Shown here: positions 23,546-32,096 of the stretch, in pieces | How positions within the stretch are numbered: position 1 is the first letter of the stretch | Layout: the number at the start of each line of letters is the position of its first letter | Assembly: GCF_040676675.1 (NCBI RefSeq) | Contig: NZ_JBFAPK010000001.1 | Span: forward strand, 434,001-498,000 | DNA from: JBFAPK01 sp040676675 | Lineage (GTDB): Bacteria; Actinomycetota; Actinomycetes; Mycobacteriales; Micromonosporaceae | Length of the DNA: 64,000 nt | Direction: 5' to 3' | Position numbers and translations under genes: made by a program | The notes under the pieces: generated by a model | Database searches by the model: none | What the model saw: only the letters and a program-made list of their open reading frames with translations | What the model was told of the DNA's origin: nothing

Positions 23546-24208
23546 ATGACCGAACTTGCGCACCCGCTCGCCGGCCCGCCCGAACCCACCGGCATCGCCG
23601 GCTGGGCCACCGGACTGATGGAGACCCTCGGCGCGCCGGGCGCCGGGCTGGCCGTCGCGCTGGAGAACCTCTTCCCGCCCCTGCCCAGCGAGGTCATCCT
23701 GCCGCTCGCCGGCTTCGCCGCCAGCCAGGGCGACATCCACCTCGGCGCGGCGATCTTCTGGACCACGCTCGGCTCCACGGTCGGCGCGGTCGCGCTCTAC
23801 TACGTCGGCGCCCTGCTCGGGCGGGACCGCACCCGGGCCATCGCGGCGCGGTTGCCGCTGGTGAAGGTCGCCGACGTGGACCGTACCGAGGCGTGGTTCG
23901 CACGACACGGCACCAAGGCGGTCTTCTTCGGGCGGATGATCCCGATCTTCCGGAGCCTCATCTCGGTACCGGCCGGGATCGAGCGGATGCCGATAGCGAC
24001 CTTCCTCGGCCTCACCGCCCTCGGCAGTCTGATCTGGAACACCGTCTTCGTGCTCGCCGGCTATCTGCTCGGCGAGAACTGGTGGCGGGTCGAGGCGTAC
24101 GTCGGGATCCTCCAGAACGTCGTGATCGCGGCGGTGGTGCTCGGCGTCGGGTACTTCGTCGTCTCCCGCGTGCTCCGCGCCCGCAGCCGGGGCCGGCGCG
24201 GCTCCTGA
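23546..24208 (+). CDS. DedA-family membrane protein
   Basis: 220-residue inner-membrane protein of the DedA/SNARE-associated (VTT) family, which flips phospholipids or undecaprenyl phosphate. Diagnostic segments: LENLFPPLPSEVILPLAGF (re-entrant loop), FGRMIPIFRSLISVPAGIERM (conserved Arg) and FLGLTALGSLIWNTVFVLAGYLLG, then a last helix. The start is ATG 23546, fitting a leaderless -10. It is divergent from the CorC/HlyC operon and followed by a hairpin terminator. Confidence 0.92.
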   Translation: MTELAHPLAGPPEPTGIAGWATGLMETLGAPGAGLAVALENLFPPLPSEVILPLAGFAASQGDIHLGAAIFWTTLGSTVGAVALYYVGALLGRDRTRAIAARLPLVKVADVDRTEAWFARHGTKAVFFGRMIPIFRSLISVPAGIERMPIATFLGLTALGSLIWNTVFVLAGYLLGENWWRVEAYVGILQNVVIAAVVLGVGYFVVSRVLRARSRGRRGS

Positions 24209-24220
24209 ACGCCGCGCCCG

Positions 24221-24257
24221 GGGCCCTGCCGTCCGCAATCCCGGACGGCAGGGGCCC
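24221..24257 (+). terminator. Terminator after the DedA gene
   Basis: CCTGCCGTCCG pairs with CGGACGGCAGG across a 6-nt loop, extended by GGGCC/GGCCC with one bulge. Imperfect GGCGGAGGCGCTGGCGGC repeats follow at about 24261-24320. Confidence 0.65.
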
Positions 24258-24395
24258 GACGGCGGAGGCGCTGGCGGCAGGGACCCGTCTGCGGGGGCCC
24301 GGCGGCGGAGGCGCTGGCGGCCAGGAGCGGCTCGGCGGCCAGGGCCGGTCGACCGGAGGCCGCCGAGGGCAGGCCGTGGTCACAAGGGCGGGCTG

Positions 24396-25040
24396 TCAGG
24401 AGCCGAGATAGCGCAGGACCGCCAGCACCCGGCGGCTGTAGCCGCTCACCCGGGACAGGTCCAGCTTGTCGAAGATGGCGTTGACGTGCTTCTCCACCCC
24501 GCTCTGCGAGATGTGGAGCTGGCTCGCGATGGTGGCGTTGGTGTGCCCCTGTGCCATGTGGTCCAGCACCGCCCGCTCCCGCTCGGTCAGCCGGCTCAGC
24601 GGGTCGGCGTGGCTGGTGCGCGCGAGCAGCTGGCGTACCACCTCGGGATCGAAGGCGGTCCCGCCGTCACTGACCCGCCGCAACGCGTCCAGGAACTCCT
24701 CCACCTGTACGACCCGGTCCTTGAGCAGGTACCCGACCCCCTCGGTACGCGTGCTGAGCAGCTCGACGGCGTACCGCTTCTCCACGTACTGGGAGAGGAC
24801 CAGCACCCCGACGGCGGGCCAGCCGCGGCGGATCTCCAGCGCGGCGCGCAGCCCCTCGTCGGTGTGCGTGGGTGGCATCCGTACGTCCGCCACCACCACG
24901 TCCGGCTGTTCCGCCGCGACCGCCGCGACCAGCGCGTCCCCGTCGCCGACCGCCGCCACCACCTCGTGGCCCTCGTCCGCGAGCAGCCGGACCAGCCCCT
25001 CCCGCAGCAGGGTCGAGTCCTCGGCCAGGATCACGCGCAC
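24396..25040 (-). CDS. Response regulator, NarL/LuxR family
   Basis: DNA-binding regulator of 214 residues. The receiver domain (about 1-120) has the acidic pair in ILAEDS and the phospho-acceptor Asp in DVVVADVRMPP, with Lys in YLLKDR. The C-terminal LuxR helix-turn-helix is LTERERAVLDHMAQGHTNAT followed by IASQLHISQSGVEKHVN. The GTG start at 25040 overlaps the stop of the sensor kinase gene by 10 nt; a GTGA overlap start at 25034 is the alternative. Both are one two-component operon. Confidence 0.93.
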   Translation of the reverse strand: MRVILAEDSTLLREGLVRLLADEGHEVVAAVGDGDALVAAVAAEQPDVVVADVRMPPTHTDEGLRAALEIRRGWPAVGVLVLSQYVEKRYAVELLSTRTEGVGYLLKDRVVQVEEFLDALRRVSDGGTAFDPEVVRQLLARTSHADPLSRLTERERAVLDHMAQGHTNATIASQLHISQSGVEKHVNAIFDKLDLSRVSGYSRRVLAVLRYLGS

Positions 25041-26254
25041 GGCAGCTCCGCGGTCAGCGTCGTCGGTCCGCCGGGCGGGCTGACCACCCGGAACTCCCCG
25101 TCCAGGGCGGCCACCCGCCGGGCCAGTCCGGCCAGCCCGCTGCCGGCCGGGTCGGCCCCGCCGATGCCGTCGTCGCGCACCGAGACGACGAGGAGACCGT
25201 CGCGGGCGCCGACCTCGACGGTGACCTGGCTGGCCCGGGCGTGCTTGGCCGCGTTCGTCACCGCCTCCGAGACGACGAAGTAGGCGGCCGTCTCGACCGC
25301 GCCCGGCGGGCGGTCCGGCAGGCGGCAGTCGAGGCGTACCGGCAGCCCGGCGTGCTCGGCCACCCGGGCGAGCGCGTCGCCCAGCCCCAGGTTGTCCAGC
25401 GCGGTCGGGTAGACCCGCCAGGCGACCTCGCGCAGTTCGTCGAGGATCTGCCCGGACTGCTCGTGCGCCTGGCGCAGCAGCTCGGCGGCCCTGGCCGGGT
25501 CGGCGGTACGGCGGGCCCGCCCGAGCAGCATGCCCATCGCGACCAGCCGCTGCTGCACCCCGTCGTGCAGGTCCCGCTCGATCCGCCGGCGCTCGGCATC
25601 CACGGCGGCGACCACGCCGGCCCGGCTGGCGGCCAGCTCGGCGATGCGCCGCCGCAGCAGCTCCCGGTCGCCGGGGCCGAGCAGGCGCCGGGCCAGCCGC
25701 CGGTCCAGGCCGCCCCAGCCGGCGAAGCCCTGGATGATCAGAAAGCCGAGCAGCACCGAACCGACGAGTTGCTGGGCGACGTCGGAGAGGGTGCTGCGGC
25801 CGGTGCAGAGGTCCCAGGCCCAGACCAGCCCGGAGGTCAGCCCCCAGGCGAAGAGCAGCAGCAGGAATCCGCCGAGCAGCCCGACGAGCCAGCGCAGCGC
25901 CAGGTACCGGCGGGCGCGCGGCAGGTCGTACCCGCCGGGAACCTCGGCGCCCAGGAGACCCGCGAGGCGCCGGCGGTGCAGCTCGACCAGCGGGCGGGCG
26001 AGCGCGTCGTAGCGCTCCGCCGGCACCGGGTGGCCGGCCGGGCGGTTCCGGCGGCGCAGCGGCAGGAGCAGCCCGTACCCGACGAGGTAGGCGACGTCGA
26101 GCGGCACCGTGAGCGCGCCGAGCAGGGCGCCGGCGAGCAGCCGTACGCCCGACCGGGCCGGCCGCGCGACGCGCGCCCGCCACCGGCGCGGCGGGGCCGG
26201 GGCGGGCGGCCCGGCCGGCGGCGGTACGGGTGGGGCGGCGGGGAACGGTGGCAC
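25031..26254 (-). CDS. Sensor histidine kinase, NarL-type partner
   Basis: Membrane sensor kinase of about 407 residues. A Pro-rich N-terminus is followed by two pairs of hydrophobic segments (LLAGALLGALTVPLDVAYLVG, WLVGLLGGFLLLLFAWGLTSG, LVGSVLLGFLIIQGF). The HisKA_3 dimerisation helix contains ERDLHDGVQQRL with the phospho-accepting His, and HATPase_c shows SEAVTNAAKHARAS (N box) and VRDDGIGG (G1 box). The GTG at 26254 is chosen because TAGCCT lies 7 nt upstream. An in-frame GTG at 26320 would add 22 residues of unlikely composition. The stimulus is unknown. It precedes its regulator with overlapping codons. Confidence 0.9.
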   Translation of the reverse strand: MPPFPAAPPVPPPAGPPAPAPPRRWRARVARPARSGVRLLAGALLGALTVPLDVAYLVGYGLLLPLRRRNRPAGHPVPAERYDALARPLVELHRRRLAGLLGAEVPGGYDLPRARRYLALRWLVGLLGGFLLLLFAWGLTSGLVWAWDLCTGRSTLSDVAQQLVGSVLLGFLIIQGFAGWGGLDRRLARRLLGPGDRELLRRRIAELAASRAGVVAAVDAERRRIERDLHDGVQQRLVAMGMLLGRARRTADPARAAELLRQAHEQSGQILDELREVAWRVYPTALDNLGLGDALARVAEHAGLPVRLDCRLPDRPPGAVETAAYFVVSEAVTNAAKHARASQVTVEVGARDGLLVVSVRDDGIGGADPAGSGLAGLARRVAALDGEFRVVSPPGGPTTLTAELPCA

Positions 26255-26261
26255 GAGCGCG

Positions 26262-26267
26262 AGGCTA
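26262..26267 (-). promoter_or_regulatory. -10 element, leaderless sensor kinase gene
   Basis: TAGCCT on the minus strand, 7 nt before GTG 26254. A TGCGG/CCGCA hairpin with an A4 loop lies just upstream near 26270-26283. Confidence 0.45.
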
Positions 26268-26324
26268 CCGCTGCGGTTTTCCGCAGTACGCGAGCTGTGA
26301 CGCGCCCCAGCCCGCGGCACGGCG

Positions 26325-26376
26325 GGCTCGGCTGCCCGTCGCGACCGGTCGGCTCAGCTGCCCGTCGCGGCCGGTT
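26325..26376. repeat. 26-bp imperfect tandem duplication
   Basis: Copies at 26325-26350 and 26351-26376 differ at three positions. The second contains the stop codon and last codons of the Fe-S oxidoreductase gene, so the 3' end of that gene was duplicated downstream. Confidence 0.8.
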
Positions 26377-28567
26377 CGGGTCGGGTCTGCGGCTCCGGCT
26401 TGACCGAGCGGAGCAGCACGGTGGCGACGTCGACGACCTCCACGTCGTCGGCGACGCCCTTGCCGGTGACCCCGTCGGTCAGCATGGTCTTGCAGAACGG
26501 GCAGCCGACCGCGATGGTCTTCGCGCCGGTGGCGATCGCCTCCTCGACCCGCTCCACGTTAATCCGCTTGCCGATCCGCTCCTCCATCCACATCCGGGCG
26601 CCGCCGGCGCCGCAGCAGAAGGAGCGCTCGCTGTTGCGGGGCATCTCGACCAGCCCGTCGGCGGTGGGCGTGCCCGTACCGGCGACGGCGCTGCCGAGCA
26701 CCTCGCGCGGCGGGCTGAAGATCCGGTTGTGCCGGCCCAGGTAGCACGGGTCGTGGTAGGTGACCCCGCCGTCGACCGGCTTGACCGGGGTGAGCCGGCC
26801 GGTGGCGACCAGGTGGGCCAGCAGCTGCGTGTGGTGCACGACCTCGAACTCGCCGCCGAGCTGGCCGTACTCGTTGGCCAGGGTGTTGAAGCAGTGCGGG
26901 CAGGTGGCGACGATCCGGCGCTTGGCCCGCTCCCGGTCGCCGAACGCCTCGTTCAGGGTCTCCACGTTCTGCTGGGCCAGCATCTGGAAGACGAACTCGT
27001 TGCCGATGCGTCGGGCGGGGTCGCCCGTGCAGGTCTCGCCCTCACCGAGGATCGCGAAGTTGACCTCGGCCTGATGCAGCAGGGTCGCGACGGCCTGCGT
27101 GGTCTTCTTGGCCCGGTCCTCGAAGGCACCCGCGCAGCCGACCCAGAGCAGGTACTCGAAGTCGTCCACCTCGCCGACCCGCGGTACCTCGAAGTCCAGG
27201 CCCTTGGTCCAGTCCTCGCGGGTGTTCTGCGGAGCGCCCCACGGGTTGCCCTTGTTCTCCAGGTTGCGCAGCATCACGCCCGCCTCGGACGGGAAGCTGG
27301 ACTCGATCATCACCTGGTAGCGGCGCATGTCGACGATGTGGTCGACGTGCTCGATGTCGACCGGGCACTGCTCGACGCAGGCGCCGCAGGTGGTGCAGGA
27401 CCAGAGCACGTCCGGGTCGATCACGCCGCCCTCCGCGGCGCCGCCGATCAACGGGCGGTCCGCCTCGGCCAGGGCGAGTACGTCCATGTGCGCGAGTTGG
27501 GCGGCGGTGGCCTTCTCCTCGCCGGTGAGGTCCTTGCCGCCGCCGGCCAGCAGGTAGGGCGCCTTCGCGTACGCGTGGTCGCGCAGGCTCAGTACCAGCA
27601 GCTTCGGCGAGAGCGGCTTGCCGGTGTTCCAAGCCGGGCACTGCGACTGGCAGCGACCGCACTCGGTGCAGGTGGTGAAGTCGAGCAGCCCCTTCCACGT
27701 GAACTGCTCCACCTGACCGACGCCGAACTGGTCGGTCTCCGGGTCGGCCTCCTCGAAGTCCAGGGGCTTGCCGGCGCTCATCATCGGGCGCAGCGCGCCG
27801 AGCCCGGAACCGCGCCGGCCGGGGTTGCGCTTGAAGTAGATGTTGAAGAACGCGGCGAAGCGGTGCCAGGCGACGCCCATCGTCACGTTCAGCGCGATGA
27901 CGATCACCCAGGTCATCGAGATAGCGATCTTGACGAGGGCGACCACGCTGACGCCGGCGTCCCAGTCGGGCAGCACCGCGCCGACCGCGTGGCTGACCGG
28001 GGTGGCCCAGGCCGGGAACTCGAAGTGGCCGGTCGCCACCTTGAAGCCGCGGATCAGGAAGCCGCAGACCAGCACGGCCAGCACGACGGCCTCGACGAAG
28101 TACCCCTGCCACATGGTCGAGCCGGTGAAGCGCGAGCGCCGTTCCGGGTTGCCGGGGCGGTTGCGCAGCCGGATGGCGATCAGCACCAGGATGCCGGCCA
28201 GTCCCAGCACTCCGATGACCTCGGTGACCAGGCCGTAGACCACCCAGCCGCCGATCAGCGGGAGGCCGCCGCCCGGCGTCACCACCTCGAAGTACGCCTC
28301 GAGGACCAGCAGCGAGAGGACGACGAAGGCGACCATGACGAACCAGTGGGCCGCCCCGACCACGCTCCACCGGAGCATCCGGGTGTGACCGGCCGTCTCG
28401 GCCAGCATGGTCCTGGTGCGGGTGGCCGGGTCGGTGAATCGTTCCGGGTCCGGCTGGCCCAGCCGTACCACCGCAACCATCCGCAGCACGGCGCGTACCG
28501 CCAGCCACGCCGCGACGGCGGTGACGGCGGCGGCGAGGACCGTGGTGACGATCTGGACGCTGCCCAT
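26354..28567 (-). CDS. etfD: Membrane Fe-S oxidoreductase, EtfD-like (heterodisulfide reductase related)
   Basis: Probable ETF:menaquinone oxidoreductase that takes electrons from acyl-CoA dehydrogenases. 737 residues. Membrane segments lie at about 5-30, 72-95, 105-132, 155-173 and 205-230. Two 4Fe-4S clusters follow: C300/C303/C306/C310 (CTECGRCQSQCP) and C391/C394/C397/C401 (CTTCGACVEQCP). The C-terminal half has paired CCG motifs (HDPCYLGRHN, FCCGAGGARMWMEE, GCPFCKTM). The layout matches mycobacterial EtfD (Rv0338c), shown to serve beta-oxidation. No glycerol-3-phosphate or lactate dehydrogenase gene is near. A palindrome shared with the fadE5 promoter lies upstream. Confidence 0.9.
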   Translation of the reverse strand: MGSVQIVTTVLAAAVTAVAAWLAVRAVLRMVAVVRLGQPDPERFTDPATRTRTMLAETAGHTRMLRWSVVGAAHWFVMVAFVVLSLLVLEAYFEVVTPGGGLPLIGGWVVYGLVTEVIGVLGLAGILVLIAIRLRNRPGNPERRSRFTGSTMWQGYFVEAVVLAVLVCGFLIRGFKVATGHFEFPAWATPVSHAVGAVLPDWDAGVSVVALVKIAISMTWVIVIALNVTMGVAWHRFAAFFNIYFKRNPGRRGSGLGALRPMMSAGKPLDFEEADPETDQFGVGQVEQFTWKGLLDFTTCTECGRCQSQCPAWNTGKPLSPKLLVLSLRDHAYAKAPYLLAGGGKDLTGEEKATAAQLAHMDVLALAEADRPLIGGAAEGGVIDPDVLWSCTTCGACVEQCPVDIEHVDHIVDMRRYQVMIESSFPSEAGVMLRNLENKGNPWGAPQNTREDWTKGLDFEVPRVGEVDDFEYLLWVGCAGAFEDRAKKTTQAVATLLHQAEVNFAILGEGETCTGDPARRIGNEFVFQMLAQQNVETLNEAFGDRERAKRRIVATCPHCFNTLANEYGQLGGEFEVVHHTQLLAHLVATGRLTPVKPVDGGVTYHDPCYLGRHNRIFSPPREVLGSAVAGTGTPTADGLVEMPRNSERSFCCGAGGARMWMEERIGKRINVERVEEAIATGAKTIAVGCPFCKTMLTDGVTGKGVADDVEVVDVATVLLRSVKPEPQTRPEPAATGS

Positions 28568-28646
28568 GGGTTAGAGCCTCCGGGTCTACTGCGTGGTCGT
28601 GCGGCTGGGTGACCGCCGAGGCGGTCGGGGCCGCGCCTTGAGCCGC

Positions 28647-28676
28647 AGCCTACCCGCTAGGTTACCCATGAGTAAC
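28647..28676 (-). promoter_or_regulatory. Promoter and palindromic operator of etfD
   Basis: GTTACCCATGAGTAAC at 28661-28676 has perfect GTTAC/GTAAC arms and is 14/16 identical to the fadE5 site at 1227-1242. On the minus strand TAGGCT (28647-28652) is the candidate -10, and the palindrome covers the spacer and the -35 position. Confidence 0.65.
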
Positions 28677-28758
28677 GTGAGGAACCTCGCAAGCCCCGCG
28701 CCGGGGGGTGCAGAATGGCCCGCCCAACGACGGGCGGGCCGGCTACGACGTGATCGGT

Positions 28759-28783
28759 CGGCGCCGCGCTCCGCGCGGCGCCG
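28759..28783 (-). terminator. Terminator after crgA
   Basis: An 11-bp GC stem with a 3-nt loop lies 26 nt beyond the crgA stop. A second hairpin, GGCCCGCCC/GGGCGGGCC, is at 28717-28740. Confidence 0.65.
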
Positions 28784-28808
28784 GGTCAGCGGGAAACCGT
28801 GGCGAGGG

Positions 28809-29072
28809 TCAGCGCCAGCGCGAGAGCAGGATCAGCGACGCCACCATCGCGCCGAACCCGACCGCGAGGTTCCAGTACTGCCAGCTGGCGACCGGGTACT
28901 CCGTCTCGGAGAGGTAGTAGACGACCAGCCAGCCGATACCAAAGACGATCAAAGCCACCGCGGTGATCGGCAGCCAGATCGGGCTAGGCTTGCGCGTCGC
29001 CGCGGTTGCCACCGGCCGTACGTCGGTCGGCGGGGTGTACACCTTCTTCTTACGTACCTGAGACTTTGGCAC
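28809..29072 (-). CDS. crgA: Cell division protein CrgA
   Basis: Small divisome membrane protein, found only in actinobacteria, that recruits PbpA/FtsI and stabilises FtsZ-dependent septation. 87 residues with two membrane helices: PIWLPITAVALIVFGIGWLVVYYL and YWNLAVGFGAMVASLILLSRW (edges approximate). The N-terminus PKSQVRKKKVYTPP is the family signature. GTG 29072 has AGGAGA 6 nt upstream. It is divergent from the DUF881-sortase genes and close to the kinase cluster, as in other actinobacteria. Confidence 0.95.
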   Translation of the reverse strand: MPKSQVRKKKVYTPPTDVRPVATAATRKPSPIWLPITAVALIVFGIGWLVVYYLSETEYPVASWQYWNLAVGFGAMVASLILLSRWR

Positions 29073-29348
29073 GACGCTCTCCTGAGGGGGTGGTGATCCT
29101 CGTCCGGCCTGACAACCGGGCACGGGGGCGACGGTCCATGGCCAATAATGTTCGACAGCTAGCGTAGTCGCGAGAGCCCGCTCAGGCCATGAACGGGGGC
29201 AAGCGAGTACGGGCGGTAACCGGAGCGGGCCCGTCAACCGAGTGCCCGCACCGGCGGCGACCCCGCCCGGGGTCGCCGGAAATGGTGACCGGCACGGCCT
29301 CGCCCGGGGCGGCCGGCACGGCGACTGGTGCGAGAGAGGGCAGACTCG

Positions 29349-30155
29349 GTGGAGTACACGTCCGGCGCGGCTTCCTGGCGCAAGGTCATTCGCCGGGCCG
29401 TCGTGGGGTTGCTACCCCGACGATCATGGCAGCGTCGTCCTGGCTGGTCAATGGCGGTCCCCGTGATCGCCCTGGCGGCCGGGCTGCTCTTCACCACAAC
29501 CGCCACCAGCGCCGGCGGTACGGCCCTGCGGGAGGACCGCCGGCCGCAGCTGGCCCAGCTCATCAAGGACCGCCGCGACCAGGTGGCGGCCAGCGAGGCA
29601 CGCGCCGCGGCGCTGCGCGCCAAGGTCGAGAGCCAGACCGAGGCGCTGGCCGGATCGGACGCACCGATCGCGGCGCAGCGTAGTCGCGCGAACGCCAGCC
29701 GCCAGGCGGCCGGCCTCACCGCGCTGAGCGGGCCCGGCATCACGGTCGAACTGAACGACGCGCCGCAGCTCGGCGACGGCAGCCTGCCCGACGGGGCCAG
29801 CAACGACGACCTCGTGGTGCACCAGGGGGACGTACAGGCCGTCGTCAACGCGCTCTGGGCCGGCGGAGCCGAGGCCATGTCCATCATGAACGTCCGCGTA
29901 CTCGCCACGAGCGCGGTACGCTGCGTTGGCAACACGCTGCTGCTACACGGGCGGGTCTACTCGCCGCCGTTCAAGATCATAGCAATCGGCGATCCCGCGG
30001 CCATGCAGCAGGCACTCGCCGCCTCCGAGGGGGTCCGGTTGTTCAAGGACGCCGTTGATCACTATCAGCTCGGCTACCGGGAAACCGTCTCCGAGGTGAC
30101 CGTTCCGGCGTACGACGGATCGACCGCCCTGCGCTTCGCGAAGGTTCCCGAGTGA
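29349..30155 (+). CDS. DUF881-family protein
   Basis: Membrane-anchored extracytoplasmic protein of 268 residues. One helix (WSMAVPVIALAAGLLFTTTA) is followed by a short coiled coil (KDRRDQVAASEARAAALRAKV) and the DUF881 alpha/beta domain (LSGPGITVELNDAP, VHQGDVQAVVNALWAGGAEAMSI, FKIIAIGDPAAMQQAL, YQLGYRETVSEVTVP). The role is unknown; the gene is conserved beside crgA and srtE. GTG 29349 with AGAGGG upstream is preferred; GTG 29328 is possible. Its stop overlaps the sortase start (GTGA), so translation is coupled. Confidence 0.88.
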   Translation: MEYTSGAASWRKVIRRAVVGLLPRRSWQRRPGWSMAVPVIALAAGLLFTTTATSAGGTALREDRRPQLAQLIKDRRDQVAASEARAAALRAKVESQTEALAGSDAPIAAQRSRANASRQAAGLTALSGPGITVELNDAPQLGDGSLPDGASNDDLVVHQGDVQAVVNALWAGGAEAMSIMNVRVLATSAVRCVGNTLLLHGRVYSPPFKIIAIGDPAAMQQALAASEGVRLFKDAVDHYQLGYRETVSEVTVPAYDGSTALRFAKVPE

Positions 30156-32089
30156 GCTGGCCCCCGGACGAAACGTCCCCCGAGCGCGGGCGCCACCGCG
30201 CCGCGCAGGCCGACGACTCGACCGCCCTGATCCCGCGGCTCGTCGAGCCGGAGCACCCCGTACCGCCCGGTGTAGCGCCCGGCCATTCCGTAGCGCCCGG
30301 CCAGGCCGTACCGCCGAGCCCGCCGGAGCGTCCGGCGCCCGGCGCGGTACCCCCGACGGCGCCGGACCGGGACCCCGCCGGGTACGGCGGGGAGCGCCCA
30401 GCGGTCCCGCCGCCGGCCTGGCCCGGTGCCGCCGCGGCCCGGAGCACGGCCGACCCGTCCACCGCCAGCTTCCCGACGACCGGCTCGCCGGGTTCCGGCC
30501 CGGCGCGCGGGACCCGGCCGCCCGCGCCGGGCTACCCCGGCGCCGAGTCGCTCCCGCCCGGCTACCCCAGGGCCGGCGCGCCCGGCTACCCGGGCGGCGG
30601 CCCGCCCGGCGAGCCCGGAGCCGGCGCGCCCGGGTATCACGAGGCTGGCGCGCCCGGGTATCACGGGGCTGGCGGGTCCGCCGCCGGCCATCCCGCCGCC
30701 GACTCCTTCGCCGGCTCTCCGGGCACCGGTTTCGGATCCACGCCCGCGTCGGCCGGTTCGGAGCCGACCGCGAACTTACCCACAATCGGTTCCCGCGGCG
30801 GCGGACCGGCGGCCGGCTCTCCGATTCCCGCGCCCGGTTCGCCGATCCCGGCCGGCCCCCCGGTCCCCACGGCGGGCGAACCGACGCCGGTCCGGGGCGA
30901 CCATGCCGGCGGGCGGGTCCAGCCGCCGCGGTCCGCCGCGCCCGAGACCCTGGGATGGCCGGCAACGTCCGCTCAGCCCGGTAACTGGGGTGCGCCGACC
31001 CCACCGCGCGGGCCGGCCCTACCGCAACCGTCGGCGCCCGGGTCGGCCACGCCGGGCGGCCCCGCCGGCGCAACCCGGCCGGGCCAGCCGTCGACGGCCG
31101 GCGCCCAGGAGAGCGCTCCGGCGGCGCGCCCCAAGCCGAGCGACACGCCCACCACCGTCATCTCCGCCATCCGGGACGACCAGATCCAGTCGACCGCGGT
31201 GATTCCCGTCGTGCCGGTACGCAAGCCCGCCCCGGACGAGACCGCGCTGATCGGGGCCGTTCCACCGGTGGACCCGAAGGCGGCCGAGCCGGACGCCGCC
31301 GGAGCGGCCGGGGACGACGGCCCGCGGCGCGGCGAGCGGGTGGTCAAGCTCCGGCCCGAGCGCACGGACGAGGGGTACCAGAGCGTCTACTCCGAGCTGA
31401 CCCGCCCCACGGTGGGCTCCCGGATCCGCGGCACCGTACGGGTCAGCGGCGAGCTGCTGATCACGTTCGGCCTGGTCGTCCTCCTCTTCGCGGGCTACGA
31501 GGTCTGGGGCAAGTCCGCCATCGTCAGCGCCCACCAGGACGACCTCACCTCGCAGCTGGCCCAGGCGTGGGACGACGGCGGCACCGATCCGACGGTGGGT
31601 CCCACCGCCTCGGCCGCACCGCTCGCGCCGCCGGCCGAGGGCAAGCCGATCGCCGGTCTCTACATCCCGAAGCTGGACAAGCACTGGGTCGTGGTGCAGG
31701 GCGTCAGCCAGAAGGACATCCGGTACGCGCCCGGGCACTATCCGCAGAGCGCCCTGCCGGGTCAGATCGGCAACTTCGCGGTCGCCGGGCACCGCAACCG
31801 GGCCACGTTCTGGCGGCTGGACGAGCTCAAGAACGGCGACCCGATCGTGGTCGAGTCGCAGACCGACTGGTTCGTCTACCACGTGGCGCAGACCCGGATC
31901 GTACGGCCGAACCAGATCGAGGTGGTCGCGCCGGTACCGGGCCAGCCGACCGCGACGCCCACCAAGGCGATGCTGACGCTGACCACCTGCAACCCGAAGT
32001 TCAACAACTACCAGCGCCTGATCATCCATGCCGAGTTGGTGAGCACGGCGCCGAAGTCGGCCGGGCGCCCGGTCGAGCTGGGAGACTGA
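30152..32089 (+). CDS. srtE: Class E sortase with a very long Pro/Gly-rich N-terminus
   Basis: Transpeptidase that anchors surface proteins to peptidoglycan. 645 residues, about twice the usual length. Residues 1-400 are low-complexity Pro/Gly/Ala sequence with collagen-like triplets (GAPGYPGGGPPGEPG). One membrane helix lies near 430-450 (ELLITFGLVVLLFAGYEVW). The sortase domain is C-terminal: IAGLYIPKLDKHWVVVQGV, FAVAGHRNR (catalytic His), LTTCNPKFNNYQR (Cys613, Arg622). The N-terminal part would be cytoplasmic. It could be a scaffold or kinase substrate, which is inference. GTG 30152 overlaps the DUF881 stop. A small membrane protein follows after 7 nt. Confidence 0.9.
   Translation: MSWPPDETSPERGRHRAAQADDSTALIPRLVEPEHPVPPGVAPGHSVAPGQAVPPSPPERPAPGAVPPTAPDRDPAGYGGERPAVPPPAWPGAAAARSTADPSTASFPTTGSPGSGPARGTRPPAPGYPGAESLPPGYPRAGAPGYPGGGPPGEPGAGAPGYHEAGAPGYHGAGGSAAGHPAADSFAGSPGTGFGSTPASAGSEPTANLPTIGSRGGGPAAGSPIPAPGSPIPAGPPVPTAGEPTPVRGDHAGGRVQPPRSAAPETLGWPATSAQPGNWGAPTPPRGPALPQPSAPGSATPGGPAGATRPGQPSTAGAQESAPAARPKPSDTPTTVISAIRDDQIQSTAVIPVVPVRKPAPDETALIGAVPPVDPKAAEPDAAGAAGDDGPRRGERVVKLRPERTDEGYQSVYSELTRPTVGSRIRGTVRVSGELLITFGLVVLLFAGYEVWGKSAIVSAHQDDLTSQLAQAWDDGGTDPTVGPTASAAPLAPPAEGKPIAGLYIPKLDKHWVVVQGVSQKDIRYAPGHYPQSALPGQIGNFAVAGHRNRATFWRLDELKNGDPIVVESQTDWFVYHVAQTRIVRPNQIEVVAPVPGQPTATPTKAMLTLTTCNPKFNNYQRLIIHAELVSTAPKSAGRPVELGD
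30623..30670 (+). repeat. 24-bp coding tandem repeat in srtE
   Basis: Two copies (30623-30646, 30647-30670) differ at one base and encode repeated GAPGYHEA/GAPGYHGA units. Confidence 0.85.
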
Positions 32090-32096
32090 GCCTGCG

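Noticed and set aside
24872..28612. 1246-codon open frame on the plus strand
   Set aside because: Antisense to the sensor kinase and etfD, both with clear motifs; composition of the translated product is random.
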